Numbered from the stretch's first letter, positions 34,289-43,295 are shown. The stretch is 64,000 nucleotides of DNA from Pseudescherichia sp031998825 (GCF_031998825.1 NZ_DAMACX010000013.1:1-64000); one strand, 5' to 3'. Notes: generated from the letters alone by a model not told the origin. Translations and numbers: made by a program.

Positions 34289-35437
34289 TTATTTAGCAGT
34301 CTTACGGTATTGCTCGATAAGTTCGATAAAGTGATCGAACAGCGGCGCAGCATCGTGCGGGCCTGGGCTGGCCTCCGGGTGACCCTGGAAGCTGAACGCG
34401 GGCTTGTCGGTACGATGAATACCCTGCAGGGTACCGTCGAACAGCGATTTGTGCGTTACGCGCAGGTTAGCTGGCATGGTCGCCTCATCCACCGCGAAAC
34501 CGTGGTTTTGCGCGGTGATCATCACGGTGTTGTTATCGATATCCTTGACCGGATGGTTGCCGCCGTGGTGGCCGAACTTCATCTTCACGGTTTTCGCGCC
34601 GCTCGCCAGAGCCAGCAGCTGATGGCCGAGGCAGATACCAAACACCGGAATGTCGGTCGCCAGGAAGGCCTGAATGGCGTCGATGGCGTAGTCGCACGGA
34701 GCCGGATCGCCAGGGCCGTTAGAGAGGAAAATGCCGTCCGGGTTCATCTTCAGGACGTCATCCGCCGGGGTCTTCGCCGGGACTACCGTCAGGCGGCAGC
34801 CTCTGTCCACCAGCATACGCAGGATATTGCGCTTCGCACCGTAGTCGTAAGCCACCACGTGGAACGGCAGCTCCTCTTCTTTCTTCGCTTCCGGCAGCTC
34901 ACCGGCCAGCGTCCAGCTCCCCTGAGTCCAGCTGTAGGATTCAGCGGTAGTTACCTCTTTCGCCAGATCCATCCCGTTCAGACCCGGGAACGCTTTCGCT
35001 TTCTCCAGGGCCAGGGCGGCATCCGGGCTGTCGCCAGCGATGATGCAGCCGTTCTGTGCGCCCTTCTCACGCAGCAGGCGGGTCAGCTTACGGGTATCGA
35101 TATCGGCAATAGCCACGATGTTATGGCGTTTCAGGTAAGAAGAGAGGTCTTCGGTATTGCGGTAGTTGCTGGCAATCAGCGGCAGGTCGCGAATAATCAG
35201 GCCTTGAGCATGAACCTGGGACGCTTCTTCATCGGCTTCGTTAGTGCCGACATTACCAATATGGGGATAAGTAAGAGTGACGATTTGGCGGGAATAGGAG
35301 GGATCAGTAAGGATTTCTTGATAACCGGTCATTGAAGTATTGAAAACGACTTCCCCAACCGCCGAACCTGTTGCCCCTATGGCCCGACCGTGAAACTGGG
35401 TTCCGTCTTCCAGAACCAATAGCGCTGACTTAATCAA
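34289..35437 (-). CDS. carA: Carbamoyl-phosphate synthase small subunit (glutaminase), TTG start
   Basis: CarA releases ammonia from glutamine and channels it to CarB. It has an N-terminal CPSase domain (IKSALLVLEDGTQFHG) and a class I glutamine amidotransferase domain with nucleophile Cys in GICLGHQLLA near residue 269 and the His/Glu dyad in GHPEASPG. I chose TTG 35437, five bases after GGAGG, because it gives the 382-residue E. coli protein, whose gene also starts with UUG; an ATG at 35464 would add nine residues and lies within the operator region. Tandem ARG boxes lie directly upstream. Confidence 0.96.
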   Translation of the reverse strand: MIKSALLVLEDGTQFHGRAIGATGSAVGEVVFNTSMTGYQEILTDPSYSRQIVTLTYPHIGNVGTNEADEEASQVHAQGLIIRDLPLIASNYRNTEDLSSYLKRHNIVAIADIDTRKLTRLLREKGAQNGCIIAGDSPDAALALEKAKAFPGLNGMDLAKEVTTAESYSWTQGSWTLAGELPEAKKEEELPFHVVAYDYGAKRNILRMLVDRGCRLTVVPAKTPADDVLKMNPDGIFLSNGPGDPAPCDYAIDAIQAFLATDIPVFGICLGHQLLALASGAKTVKMKFGHHGGNHPVKDIDNNTVMITAQNHGFAVDEATMPANLRVTHKSLFDGTLQGIHRTDKPAFSFQGHPEASPGPHDAAPLFDHFIELIEQYRKTAK

Positions 35438-35447
35438 AACACCCTCC

Positions 35448-35486
35448 AGAGAATATTCACTCACTTTATTTGCATATTAATTCATA
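35448..35486 (-). promoter_or_regulatory. Tandem ARG boxes of carAB
   Basis: On the minus strand two 18-bp boxes separated by 3 bp fit the ArgR consensus WNTGAATWWWWATTCANW: TATGAATTAATATGCAAA (35486-35469) matches at 17 of 18 positions, and AGTGAGTGAATATTCTCT (35465-35448) at 15. The spacing is that of hexameric ArgR operators. They lie just upstream of the carA ribosome site, so arginine would repress the proximal promoter. Confidence 0.85.
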
Positions 35487-35657
35487 TTGAAGCCACAAAT
35501 CAATGCAAATCTGCTTACCGGTGTATTTTTGGCAAACGGCGGCATTCTAGAGACAAGCCTGGTAAAAGTCTACCTTCCAGACCACTTTTTCTTAGTTTTT
35601 TGCAAGCCTGAGGGATAAGCGGCACTTTAAGATGCAAAAAAGCCAGCTAAATTGCAG

Positions 35658-35673
35658 AGGAAAACGCTTGCGC
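35658..35673. promoter_or_regulatory. Possible PurR site upstream of carA
   Basis: AGGAAAACGCTTGCGC matches the PurR consensus ACGCAAACGTTTGCGT at 12 of 16 positions, including the central AAACG and TTGCG. E. coli carAB is known to be purine-regulated by PurR far upstream of the start. Position and match are suggestive only. Confidence 0.45.
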
Positions 35674-35815
35674 ACCACTGTGGATTACTCTTTTTTATAC
35701 GAGGCGGTAAAAACAGCATCTGACGGGGGAAATCTGCCCTTTTTAAACAAACCAGGCAGTAAAAGATTAACTTATGACGGTCTAAAATGTAAATAAGGAC
35801 ATAAGCGATAAAATA

Positions 35816-35840
35816 AAGGGGCAATAAAATATTGCCCCTT
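35816..35840 (-). terminator. Terminator of dapB
   Basis: AAGGGGCAATA (35816-35826) and TATTGCCCCTT (35830-35840) form a perfect 11-bp stem with a 3-base loop. On the minus strand the sequence continues TATTTTAT, giving a broken U-run. It lies 52 bp after the dapB stop. Confidence 0.8.
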
Positions 35841-35891
35841 GCAATCAAAGCATTGCGATCACAATAACCACATCACGATGGGTAATAAATA

Positions 35892-36713
35892 TCACAAATT
35901 GTTGAGGTCCAGCACATCACGCATGTCAAAAAGGCCACTCTTTTGCGCCTTAAGCCATAAAGCGGCCCGAACGGCACCGTTTGCAAAGGTCATGCGGCTG
36001 GAAGCCTTATGGGTGATCTCAATCCGCTCGCCAACGTCAGCAAACATAGCGGTATGTTCACCCACAATATCGCCTGCGCGGACGGTGGCAAAACCGATGG
36101 TGCCCGGCTCGCGCTCGCCGGTGTAGCCTTCGCGGCTGTAGACGGCGCAGCTCTTCAGATCCTTATCCAGCGCATGAGCAATAGCTTCACCCATTGCCAG
36201 CGCGGTTCCTGACGGGGCATCAACCTTATGACGGTGATGCGCCTCAATAATTTCAATGTCGGTGTAGTCACCCATCACCTTCGCCGCCTTCTCCAGCAGC
36301 TTAAGCATAACGTTGACCCCAACGCTAAAGTTAGCGGCAAAAACGATGCCGATGCTCTGTGCCGCGTCGCTGATGGCCTGCTTGCCCGCGTCGTCGAAGC
36401 CGGTGGTGCCAATGACCATGCCCTTGCCATGCTGGCGGCAGAAAGCCAGATGGGTCAGGGTGCCTTCCGGACGGGTAAAATCGATAAACACATCAAAGTC
36501 ATCTTTTACCGCATCCAGGCTGCTCTGCACCGTCACGCCTGATTTGCTGGCACCCGCCAGCTCCCCTGCGTCGCTGCCTAGCAGGGAGGATCCCTCCCGC
36601 TCCAGCGCCGCGCCCAGGGTTACGCCATCCATGTTTAGCGCCGCCTGGATCAGCTGGCGGCCCATGCGCCCACCAGCGCCCGCAATGGCAACGCGAATTT
36701 GTGCTTCGTGCAT
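35892..36713 (-). CDS. dapB: 4-hydroxy-tetrahydrodipicolinate reductase
   Basis: DapB performs the NAD(P)H-dependent reduction that leads to diaminopimelate and lysine. The 273-residue protein has the nucleotide loop VAIAGAGGRMGRQL at the N-terminus, RPEGTL and GTTGF, and the catalytic block EIIEAHHRHKVDAPSGTAL with the active-site His pair and Lys. The length equals E. coli. It stands alone between carA and alaX. Confidence 0.98.
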   Translation of the reverse strand: MHEAQIRVAIAGAGGRMGRQLIQAALNMDGVTLGAALEREGSSLLGSDAGELAGASKSGVTVQSSLDAVKDDFDVFIDFTRPEGTLTHLAFCRQHGKGMVIGTTGFDDAGKQAISDAAQSIGIVFAANFSVGVNVMLKLLEKAAKVMGDYTDIEIIEAHHRHKVDAPSGTALAMGEAIAHALDKDLKSCAVYSREGYTGEREPGTIGFATVRAGDIVGEHTAMFADVGERIEITHKASSRMTFANGAVRAALWLKAQKSGLFDMRDVLDLNNL

Positions 36714-36846
36714 AGTTGTGCTCTTTTGTTAATGAAATGCTATAAATCGCTTCCAGATTAACCAGCCCGCTACCGGGCCGCCAGCCGAAAACGCCGATAA
36801 TAAGAATTTAATGATAAACGCCGAAAAGTATCAGCAAAAGACATGA

Positions 36847-36867
36847 TTGCTGCCTGAGCGGCAGCAA
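36847..36867 (-). terminator. Hairpin after alaX
   Basis: TTGCTGCC (36847-36854) and GGCAGCAA (36860-36867) form a perfect 8-bp stem with a 5-base loop, 5 bp after the alaX stop codon on the minus strand. The following CATGTCTTTTGC is only weakly U-rich. Confidence 0.55.
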
Positions 36868-36871
36868 CGTG

Positions 36872-37501
36872 CTACGGCAGGAGATAACTGATGGTAAGCT
36901 GGCCTTTCTTCTGCTTTATGCTACTAATCACCAGCTTATCGATATTTTGCAGGCTGGAAACATGCGTGCCGCCGCACGCGTAAGCAGGAAGATCGCCAAA
37001 GCGTACTTTACGACGATCGCTTTCAAACTCCACGTGGCGCAGCAGCCCGGCGCTTATCCATGCCTCGATGCTTGCCAGCAGCATGTCGCTGTCCGGTAAT
37101 TCTGCCCCCTCGCCCGCAATAAAGGTTACTTTGCCCTCGCCCGGCCAATGGTGTGCTTTTATCGGCTGCCAGCCGTATTGCTCTGCGGCATAGCCAACCA
37201 GATGGCCAGCGCTATGCCAGCGCGAGTGCAAAGCTCGGGTTTCCGCATTGACCTGCAACGTCGCTTCGCCTGCTGCAAGCGGTTCTGGCAGAATGTGTAT
37301 GACGTTCTCCCCGCGCTGAATAACGCTCTCAACGACTACGCCATTAATGGCTCCCCTGTCAGCGGGCTGTCCTCCCCCCTGCGGATGAAACAGCGTCTTA
37401 TCGAGCACGATTGCATAGCGGCCGTCAGGCTCTTCGCTGCAGCTGAGCACCTGGGCAACGCCCTGGATGGCATCGCTGGCGTAATAAAGACGTTCAGTCA
37501 T
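36872..37501 (-). CDS. AlaX-type alanyl-tRNA editing protein
   Basis: A free-standing relative of the AlaRS editing domain, which hydrolyses Ser- or Gly-mischarged tRNA-Ala. The 209-residue protein has the paired zinc motifs of the family: HSAGH (HxxxH) near residue 95 and CGGTH (CxxxH) near residue 175. The N-terminal FHPQGGGQPADRG block is also typical. It belongs to the compact AlaX class without a long C-terminal C-Ala domain. It is divergent from a LysR regulator with 92 bp between starts, so control by that regulator is likely. In E. coli this position holds rihC. Confidence 0.88.
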   Translation of the reverse strand: MTERLYYASDAIQGVAQVLSCSEEPDGRYAIVLDKTLFHPQGGGQPADRGAINGVVVESVIQRGENVIHILPEPLAAGEATLQVNAETRALHSRWHSAGHLVGYAAEQYGWQPIKAHHWPGEGKVTFIAGEGAELPDSDMLLASIEAWISAGLLRHVEFESDRRKVRFGDLPAYACGGTHVSSLQNIDKLVISSIKQKKGQLTISYLLP

Positions 37502-37527
37502 GGTTGTTCTCCTCTGTCTGAGGACAG

Positions 37528-37541
37528 TATATTCATAATAT
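37528..37541. promoter_or_regulatory. Candidate LysR-type operator
   Basis: ATATT-CAT-AATAT is a perfect inverted repeat containing a T-N11-A arrangement, the LysR-family box, in the centre of the 92-bp alaX/lysR divergent region. It could serve both genes. Confidence 0.45.
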
Positions 37542-37593
37542 CCAGGGCGATAATTCCCTTTTCAATCACTGCACTCTTGCTTAACAGGCACAA

Positions 37594-38502
37594 ATGAATC
37601 CACTTTTGCTTCCCGACCTCGCGACCTTTGTGACCATTATTGAACAGGGTAGCTTCTCCGCTGCGGCACGGACGAATGGCGCCACGCCCTCTGCCATCAG
37701 CCGCTGTGTCTCACGCCTGGAGCAGGAGATGGGCTGTAAGCTGCTGCACCGCACCACCCGCAAGCTGGCGCTGACGGAGACAGGCCGAACCGTTTATGAA
37801 CATGCCCAGGAGATGCTGGAGGCGGCCAGGCAGGCGTTAGACTCCGGTGGCAGTCTGCAAACCGTTGCCCAGGGCAAGCTCACCCTGAGCGTACCGAAAG
37901 CCGTCGGACGTTTCGTTATTCACCCCTTGATGCCTGAGTTTCTTGCCCGTTATCCACAGATAGACGTCACCCTGCGCCTGGAGGACAGCTATGTTGATTT
38001 GATTAACGACGGGGTGGATCTGGTGCTGCGCATCACCAATTCACCTTCACCGGGCCTCTATGGTAAAGCGCTGATGCCGGTGAGCCACGCGATCTGCGCC
38101 ACGCCCGCGTATTTACGTAAGCACGGAACGCCTGTGCACCCGCAGGATCTGCGTCGCCACAGCTGCATCTCTCTGGGTGAAACGCCCGCGGATGCACGCT
38201 GGAAGTTTCGCCTGCGGGAAAAGATGGAAACCGTGCAGACGCGAGGACGCTATGCGGCAAACCATACTGGGGTACGCCTGGACGCGGTTAAGCAGCATAT
38301 CGGCATTGGCAGTCTGCCGCTGTTTACCGCCCGCGAGGCGCTGGAGAAGGGAGAGATTGTGCAGGTGCTGCCGGAGTGGGAATTTATCAGCACCTACTCT
38401 GGAGAGCTTTGGCTACTTTGGACGCGCAATAAACATATGCCCGCAAAAATGCGGGCATTGATTAACTATCTTACCGAAAAGATGCCCACCGGCATCGTTT
38501 AA
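37594..38502 (+). CDS. LysR-family transcriptional regulator
   Basis: A 302-residue regulator with an N-terminal winged helix (FVTIIEQGSFSAAARTNGATPSAISRCVSRLEQEMG, here cited as two blocks around residues 8-43; LLHRTTRKLALTETG after it) and a C-terminal type 2 periplasmic-binding-like effector domain from about residue 90. It resembles the large DhcR/AaeR-like LysR subgroup (RTTRKLALTE; GLYGKALMP; RRHSCI). Divergence from alaX implies it regulates that gene. The effector cannot be inferred. Its stop lies 3 bp from the ispH stop. Confidence 0.88.
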   Translation: MNPLLLPDLATFVTIIEQGSFSAAARTNGATPSAISRCVSRLEQEMGCKLLHRTTRKLALTETGRTVYEHAQEMLEAARQALDSGGSLQTVAQGKLTLSVPKAVGRFVIHPLMPEFLARYPQIDVTLRLEDSYVDLINDGVDLVLRITNSPSPGLYGKALMPVSHAICATPAYLRKHGTPVHPQDLRRHSCISLGETPADARWKFRLREKMETVQTRGRYAANHTGVRLDAVKQHIGIGSLPLFTAREALEKGEIVQVLPEWEFISTYSGELWLLWTRNKHMPAKMRALINYLTEKMPTGIV

Positions 38503-38505
38503 GGG

Positions 38506-39456
38506 TTACTCAACTTCGCGCACGTCCACGCGCAGCTCTTTCGGCACTTCGAAGACGATATTCTCTTCGCGGCCCTCAAGAGGAATGGCTTCCCCGCCGC
38601 CCAGCGCTTGCAGGCGGGCAATAACATTCTGCACCAGAATATCCGGCGCGGAAGCACCGGCGGTGACGCCGACGCAGGCCACATTCGTTACCCATGCTTC
38701 CTGGATATCGGACGCGTCGTCGATCAGAAACGCCGCTTTCCCCATCCGTTGAGCAAGCTCCGCCAGTCGGTTAGAGTTCGATGAGTTCTTCGATCCCACC
38801 ACCAGCACCACGTCGGCCTGCTCGGCCAGCGCGCGCACCGCCTCCTGGCGATTGGTGGTGGCGTAGCAGATATCATCCTTACGCGGCCCGACAATTTTCG
38901 GGAAGCGGCTACGCAGGGCGTCGATAACGTCAGAGGTATCATCCACCGATAGCGTGGTCTGGGTCATAAACGACAGCTTAGTTTCGTCTTTGACGTTCAG
39001 GGTCAGCACATCTTCCGGGGACTCCACGAGGTACATGCCCCCTTTCGGGTTGCTGTACTGGCCCATTGTGCCTTCCACTTCCGGGTGACCGGCGTGGCCG
39101 ATAAGGATCGACTCTTCGCCGCGGCGGCTGGCGCGCGCCACTTCCATATGCACCTTGGTCACCAGCGGGCAGGTCGCGTCAAACACCGTCAGATCGCGGC
39201 TTTTCGCTTCGTTACGTACCGCCTGGGAGACGCCGTGGGCGGAGAAGATCAGGATAGCGCCGTCCGGCACTTCGCTGATCTGCTCGATAAAGATAGCGCC
39301 ACGCTCGCGCAGGCTGTCGACGACGTAGCGGTTATGCACCACCTCATGACGCACGTAAATTGGCGCGCCGTAGATTGCCAGCGCGTTCTCAACAATGCTG
39401 ATAGCGCGGTCTACCCCGGCGCAGAAGCCGCGCGGGTTGGCCAACAGGATCTGCAT
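38506..39456 (-). CDS. ispH: 4-hydroxy-3-methylbut-2-enyl diphosphate reductase
   Basis: IspH makes IPP and DMAPP in the last step of the MEP isoprenoid pathway with a 4Fe-4S cluster. At 316 residues it equals E. coli IspH. The three cluster Cys are visible: RGFCAGVDR near residue 12, DATCPLV near 96, and a third in VACVGVTAGASAPD or KDDICYATTNRQ near 197. I chose ATG 39456 (MQILLANPRGF); the frame is open 28 codons upstream, into fkpB. One base separates it from fkpB. Confidence 0.97.
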   Translation of the reverse strand: MQILLANPRGFCAGVDRAISIVENALAIYGAPIYVRHEVVHNRYVVDSLRERGAIFIEQISEVPDGAILIFSAHGVSQAVRNEAKSRDLTVFDATCPLVTKVHMEVARASRRGEESILIGHAGHPEVEGTMGQYSNPKGGMYLVESPEDVLTLNVKDETKLSFMTQTTLSVDDTSDVIDALRSRFPKIVGPRKDDICYATTNRQEAVRALAEQADVVLVVGSKNSSNSNRLAELAQRMGKAAFLIDDASDIQEAWVTNVACVGVTAGASAPDILVQNVIARLQALGGGEAIPLEGREENIVFEVPKELRVDVREVE

Positions 39457-39457
39457 C

Positions 39458-39907
39458 TTATGCCTCCAGTGCCGGATCGACTTCCAGCACTTCAATATCA
39501 AAATGAACGGTTCGATCGGCCAGCGGATGGTTGAAGTCAACGGTGATCGAGTCGCCGTTAATCTCCCGGATCACGCCTGGCATTTCGCTGCCATCCATTG
39601 CGGTAAACAGCATGATTGCCCCCGTTTCCGGCTCGCCCGCATCCATAAATTCACGGCGCGAAAAGTACTGGATCAGATCCGGGCTGCTGATGCCAAAAGC
39701 AGCGTCCGGCTCCAGCGAAAAGGCGCGCTTATCACCGGCCTTCAGCCCCAGCAGATGCTGCTCCAGCCCTTCCGACAGCGAGCCGTCACCGAGACGAAAC
39801 AGCGCCGGTTTACCGTTATTACGGGTGGACTCGGCAACGGAGCCATCATCAAGCTTCAGCGTGAAATGCACCAGCACCGCGCTGTTGCTCTGTACAGAGT
39901 TAGACAT
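39458..39907 (-). CDS. fkpB: FKBP-type peptidyl-prolyl isomerase FkpB (SlpA)
   Basis: SlyD-like FKBP prolyl isomerase of 149 residues with chaperone activity. VLVHFTLKLDDGSVAEST opens the FKBP domain; PALFRLGDGSLSEGLEQHLLGL and an inserted-flap region follow, ending DRTVHFDIEVLEVDP. It sits between lspA and ispH in the conserved ribF-ileS-lspA-fkpB-ispH operon, separated from lspA by a REP element. Confidence 0.96.
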   Translation of the reverse strand: MSNSVQSNSAVLVHFTLKLDDGSVAESTRNNGKPALFRLGDGSLSEGLEQHLLGLKAGDKRAFSLEPDAAFGISSPDLIQYFSRREFMDAGEPETGAIMLFTAMDGSEMPGVIREINGDSITVDFNHPLADRTVHFDIEVLEVDPALEA

Positions 39908-39932
39908 GCAGATATAGCCTTTCAGTGTGTTT

Positions 39933-39965
39933 GCCCGGTGGCGCTATGCTTACCGGGCCTACAGG
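39933..39965. repeat. REP (repetitive extragenic palindrome) between lspA and fkpB
   Basis: GCCCGGTGGCGCTATGCTTA followed by CCGGGCCTACAGG reads as a classical enterobacterial REP: GCCCGG/CCGGGC arms, a GGCGCTATGC core and the CCTACAGG tail. It lies in the 71-bp gap inside the operon, where such elements usually stabilise upstream mRNA or reduce downstream expression. Confidence 0.85.
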
Positions 39966-39978
39966 TTTTGCGCTGCGG

Positions 39979-40479
39979 TTATGCCGCTTTTTTCTTCGCC
40001 GCTGAAGGAATAAAACCCTCCAGCACGATTAACGCCGCACCGATACAGATGGCCGTATCGGCGAGGTTAAAGGTTGCAAAGTGCCAGTCGCCAACGTAGA
40101 AGTCGATCATATCGACCACGAAGCCGTGCCACAGGCGGTCAAACAGATTACCCAGCGCGCCGCCAATAATCAGCGCGTAGGCGATGTTGTTCAGCTTCTG
40201 CGACGCCTTTGCGCGGTACATCATTACCGCCAGCACCACGCAGATGCCAATGGCGATCCCGGAGAAGAACCAGCGCTGCCAGCCGCCTTTATCGGCGAGG
40301 AAGCTAAAGGCCGCGCCGTAGTTGCGCGCATAGTGCAGATTAAGCGACGGGAACAGCGATACCGTCTCCCCCAGATTGAAGTTCTGGAGGATCAGGTATT
40401 TGCTGCCCAGATCGATAATCAGCACGGCTACCACCAGCCACAGCCAGCGTAGCCCTGTTGAAAAGATCGGTTTACTCAT
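39979..40479 (-). CDS. lspA: Lipoprotein signal peptidase
   Basis: LspA is the inner-membrane aspartyl protease that removes signal peptides from diacylated prolipoproteins. The 166-residue protein has four membrane helices and the two catalytic Asp motifs: GGALGNLFDRLWHGFVVDMIDF contains the first (cited in part around residue 125) and FNLADTAICIGA the second near residue 143. The start overlaps the ileS stop by one base (TGATG). Confidence 0.96.
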   Translation of the reverse strand: MSKPIFSTGLRWLWLVVAVLIIDLGSKYLILQNFNLGETVSLFPSLNLHYARNYGAAFSFLADKGGWQRWFFSGIAIGICVVLAVMMYRAKASQKLNNIAYALIIGGALGNLFDRLWHGFVVDMIDFYVGDWHFATFNLADTAICIGAALIVLEGFIPSAAKKKAA

Positions 40480-43295
40480 CAGGCAAACTTACGTTTTTCG
40501 CCGTCACCGGCGACGTTAACCACACAGCGTCCGCAAATTTCTGCGTGTTCCGCCACCTTACCGACGTCGGTCGTATAGTGCCAGCAGCGCTGACACTTCT
40601 CACCTTCGGCTTTGCTAAGCGCGACCTTCAGCCCTTTGAGCAGCTCGCTCTGCTGGGCCTCCGTCGGTGCGTTAGTATAGTCCTCAACCTTCGCGCCGGA
40701 GGTCAACAGGACGAATCGTAATTCATCGCCCAGCGCCGTCAGCTTCGCCGCCAGCTCAGGCTCTGCGTAGAGAGTCACCGCCGCCTCCAGCGAGCCGCCC
40801 ACCTTCTTGTCGGCGCGCGCCTGCTCGATAACTTTGTTCACCTCGCCACGGACCTTCAGCAGTTCGCTCCAGTAAGCATCGTTCATGGCTTCCGTTTCGG
40901 CCAGGCTAAACAGACCTTCATACCACTCACCGGTAAAGACATACTGCTCGCGCTCGCCCGGCAGGTAGCCCCAGATCTCATCGGCAGTGAAGGACATGAT
41001 CGGTGCAATCCAGCGCACCAGCGCTTCGGAAATGTGGTACAGCGCGGTCTGGCAGCTACGACGGGCAACGCTGTCGGCTTTCGCGGTGTACTGGCGATCC
41101 TTGATGATGTCGAGGTAGAACGAGCCCATTTCGATAGAGCAGAAGCGCATCAGGCGCTGCACCACTTCATGGAAGTCGTAGGACTCGTACGCCTTGAGAA
41201 TATCCTCCTGCGCGGCTTTAGCACAGCCTACCGCCCAGCGGTCCAGCACCACCATCTCTTCCGGTTTCACCATGTCTTTTGCCGGATCGAAACCGTTGAG
41301 GTTCGCCAGCAGGAAGCGCGCGGTGTTACGGATACGGCGATAGCTGTCAGCGGCACGCTTGAGGATCTCATCCGATACCGCCATCTCGCCGGTGTAGTCC
41401 GTCGAGGCCACCCACAGACGCAGAATATCCGCGCCCAGCTTGTTCATCACGTCCTGCGGCGAGACGGTATTGCCGATCGATTTCGACATCTTGCGTCCCT
41501 GACCGTCCACGGTGAAGCCGTGGGTCAGCACCTGACGATATGGCGCTTTGCCCTTCATGGCGGTGGAGATCATCAGGGAGGACATGAACCAGCCGCGATG
41601 CTGGTCGGAGCCTTCCAGATACATATCCGCCGCATGACCCGCAAATTCAGGGCGCACGTCCACCACCGAAGAGTGGGTAGAGCCAGAGTCAAACCAGACG
41701 TCGAGGGTATCCGGCACCTTCACGTAGTTGTCGGCGTCGTCACCCATGATGTCGCGCGGATCGAGATCCCACCACGCCTGGATGCCATCCTCTTCAACAC
41801 GTTTTGCTACCGCTTCCATCAGCTCCTGCGTGCGCGGATGCAGCTCTTCGGTATCCTTGTGCACGAACAGCGACATCGGCACGCCCCAGGTACGCTGACG
41901 GGAGATACACCAGTCAGGACGGTTGGCGACCATGGATTCGATACGCGCCTGGCCCCAGTCCGGGATCCACTGCACGCCTTTGATCTCTTTCAGAGACTGC
42001 TCGCGCAGGCCCTTCTGATCCATGCTGATAAACCACTGCGGCGTGGCGCGGAAGATGATCGGCGTTTTATGACGCCAGCAGCACGGATAGCTGTGAACCA
42101 GCTTCTCCAGATGCAGCAGTGCGCCCTTCTCCGTCAGCAGTTCGGTGATGATATTGTTCGCCTTGAAGACGTTCACACCGTCCAGCGTCGGGTAGGTTCC
42201 CGCCAGATAGCAGCCGTCCGGACCCACCGGGTTCGCGGTTTCGAGGCCATATTTCTGCCCGATCACGTAGTCATCCGGGCCGTGGCCAGGGGCGGTATGC
42301 ACCGCACCGGTACCGGCGTCGAGGGTCACGTGGTCGCCAAGGATCGCCGGCACGTCAAAGCCCATAAACGGATGGGTAAAGCGCATCAGCTCCAGCTCGC
42401 TGCCTTTTACCGTGCCGAGGATGCTGTACTCTGCCACGCCGATGCGTTTCATCACGCTCTCAACCAGATCTTTGGCAAGGATCAGCGCCTGGCCGTCGAT
42501 CTGCACCAGCGCATACTCGAACTCAGGCGACAGAGAGATCGCGCGGTTCGCCGGCAGCGTCCATGGCGTGGTGGTCCAGATCACCAGCGAGACTGGACCG
42601 CTGACGCCCGGCAGGCCAAATTTGGCTTTTACCGCATCCTGGTCAGCAGCCTGGAAAGCAACGTCGATAGACGGAGAGGTTTTGTCATAGTACTCCACCT
42701 CTGCCTCAGCCAGCGCGGAGCGGCAGTCGACGCACCAGTGCACCGGCTTCGCACCTTTGTGCAGGTGGCCGTTACCGATGATCTTGCCCAGCGCACGAAT
42801 GATGTTGGCTTCGGTTTTGAAGTCCATGGTCAGGTACGGATGCGCCCAGTCGCCCAGCACGCCCAGACGGATAAAGTCTTCACGCTGGCCGTTAACCTGC
42901 GCGGCAGCGTACTCGCGGCACTTAGCGCGGAACTCGGCGGCGGTAAACTTCTCACCCGGCTTGCCGTACTCCTGCTCAACCTTCAGCTCAATCGGCAGAC
43001 CGTGACAGTCCCAGCCCGGCACGTAGGGCGAATCGAAGCCCGCCAGCCCTTTGGACTTAACGATAATGTCTTTCAGAATCTTGTTAACCGAGTGACCAAT
43101 ATGAATGCTGCCATTCGCATAAGGAGGGCCATCATGCAGAATGAAGGTTTTTTTGCCTTTTTTCGCGGCACGGATGATGCCGTACAGATCATCATCGTTC
43201 CAACGCGCCAGCATTCCCGGTTCGCGTTTGGCGAGATCGCCACGCATCGGGAACCCTGTTTCCGGCAAATTCAGGGTTGATTTAAAGTCACTCAT
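40479..43295 (-). CDS. ileS: Isoleucyl-tRNA synthetase
   Basis: IleS charges tRNA-Ile and edits Val-tRNA. The 938-residue class I synthetase shows the HIGH motif in GSIHIGHSVNK near residue 60, the CP1 editing domain (TTTPWTLPANRAIS), KMSKS in GRKMSKSIGN near residue 600, and a C-terminal zinc finger CQRCWH...CGRC. I chose ATG 43295 (MSDFKSTLNLP) to match E. coli; an ATG at 43334 overlapping the ribF stop would add 13 residues and cannot be excluded. The sequence is the standard housekeeping type, not the mupirocin-resistant one. Confidence 0.97.
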   Translation of the reverse strand: MSDFKSTLNLPETGFPMRGDLAKREPGMLARWNDDDLYGIIRAAKKGKKTFILHDGPPYANGSIHIGHSVNKILKDIIVKSKGLAGFDSPYVPGWDCHGLPIELKVEQEYGKPGEKFTAAEFRAKCREYAAAQVNGQREDFIRLGVLGDWAHPYLTMDFKTEANIIRALGKIIGNGHLHKGAKPVHWCVDCRSALAEAEVEYYDKTSPSIDVAFQAADQDAVKAKFGLPGVSGPVSLVIWTTTPWTLPANRAISLSPEFEYALVQIDGQALILAKDLVESVMKRIGVAEYSILGTVKGSELELMRFTHPFMGFDVPAILGDHVTLDAGTGAVHTAPGHGPDDYVIGQKYGLETANPVGPDGCYLAGTYPTLDGVNVFKANNIITELLTEKGALLHLEKLVHSYPCCWRHKTPIIFRATPQWFISMDQKGLREQSLKEIKGVQWIPDWGQARIESMVANRPDWCISRQRTWGVPMSLFVHKDTEELHPRTQELMEAVAKRVEEDGIQAWWDLDPRDIMGDDADNYVKVPDTLDVWFDSGSTHSSVVDVRPEFAGHAADMYLEGSDQHRGWFMSSLMISTAMKGKAPYRQVLTHGFTVDGQGRKMSKSIGNTVSPQDVMNKLGADILRLWVASTDYTGEMAVSDEILKRAADSYRRIRNTARFLLANLNGFDPAKDMVKPEEMVVLDRWAVGCAKAAQEDILKAYESYDFHEVVQRLMRFCSIEMGSFYLDIIKDRQYTAKADSVARRSCQTALYHISEALVRWIAPIMSFTADEIWGYLPGEREQYVFTGEWYEGLFSLAETEAMNDAYWSELLKVRGEVNKVIEQARADKKVGGSLEAAVTLYAEPELAAKLTALGDELRFVLLTSGAKVEDYTNAPTEAQQSELLKGLKVALSKAEGEKCQRCWHYTTDVGKVAEHAEICGRCVVNVAGDGEKRKFA

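Larger units (their letters stand above)
35438..35891. promoter_or_regulatory. carAB control region and dapB 3' region
   Basis: This 454-bp non-coding stretch should hold the two carAB promoters. Near carA it has tandem ARG boxes (35448-35486); further upstream is a possible PurR site (35658-35673) and AT-rich DNA suited to IHF and PepA/PyrH-type control known in E. coli. The dapB terminator is at 35816-35840. No credible gene is present. Confidence 0.75.

Noticed and set aside
41034..43280. A 748-codon open frame on the plus strand opposite ileS
   Set aside because: Antisense to ileS, low-complexity His/Arg/Val-rich product without domain signatures; a codon-bias artefact.
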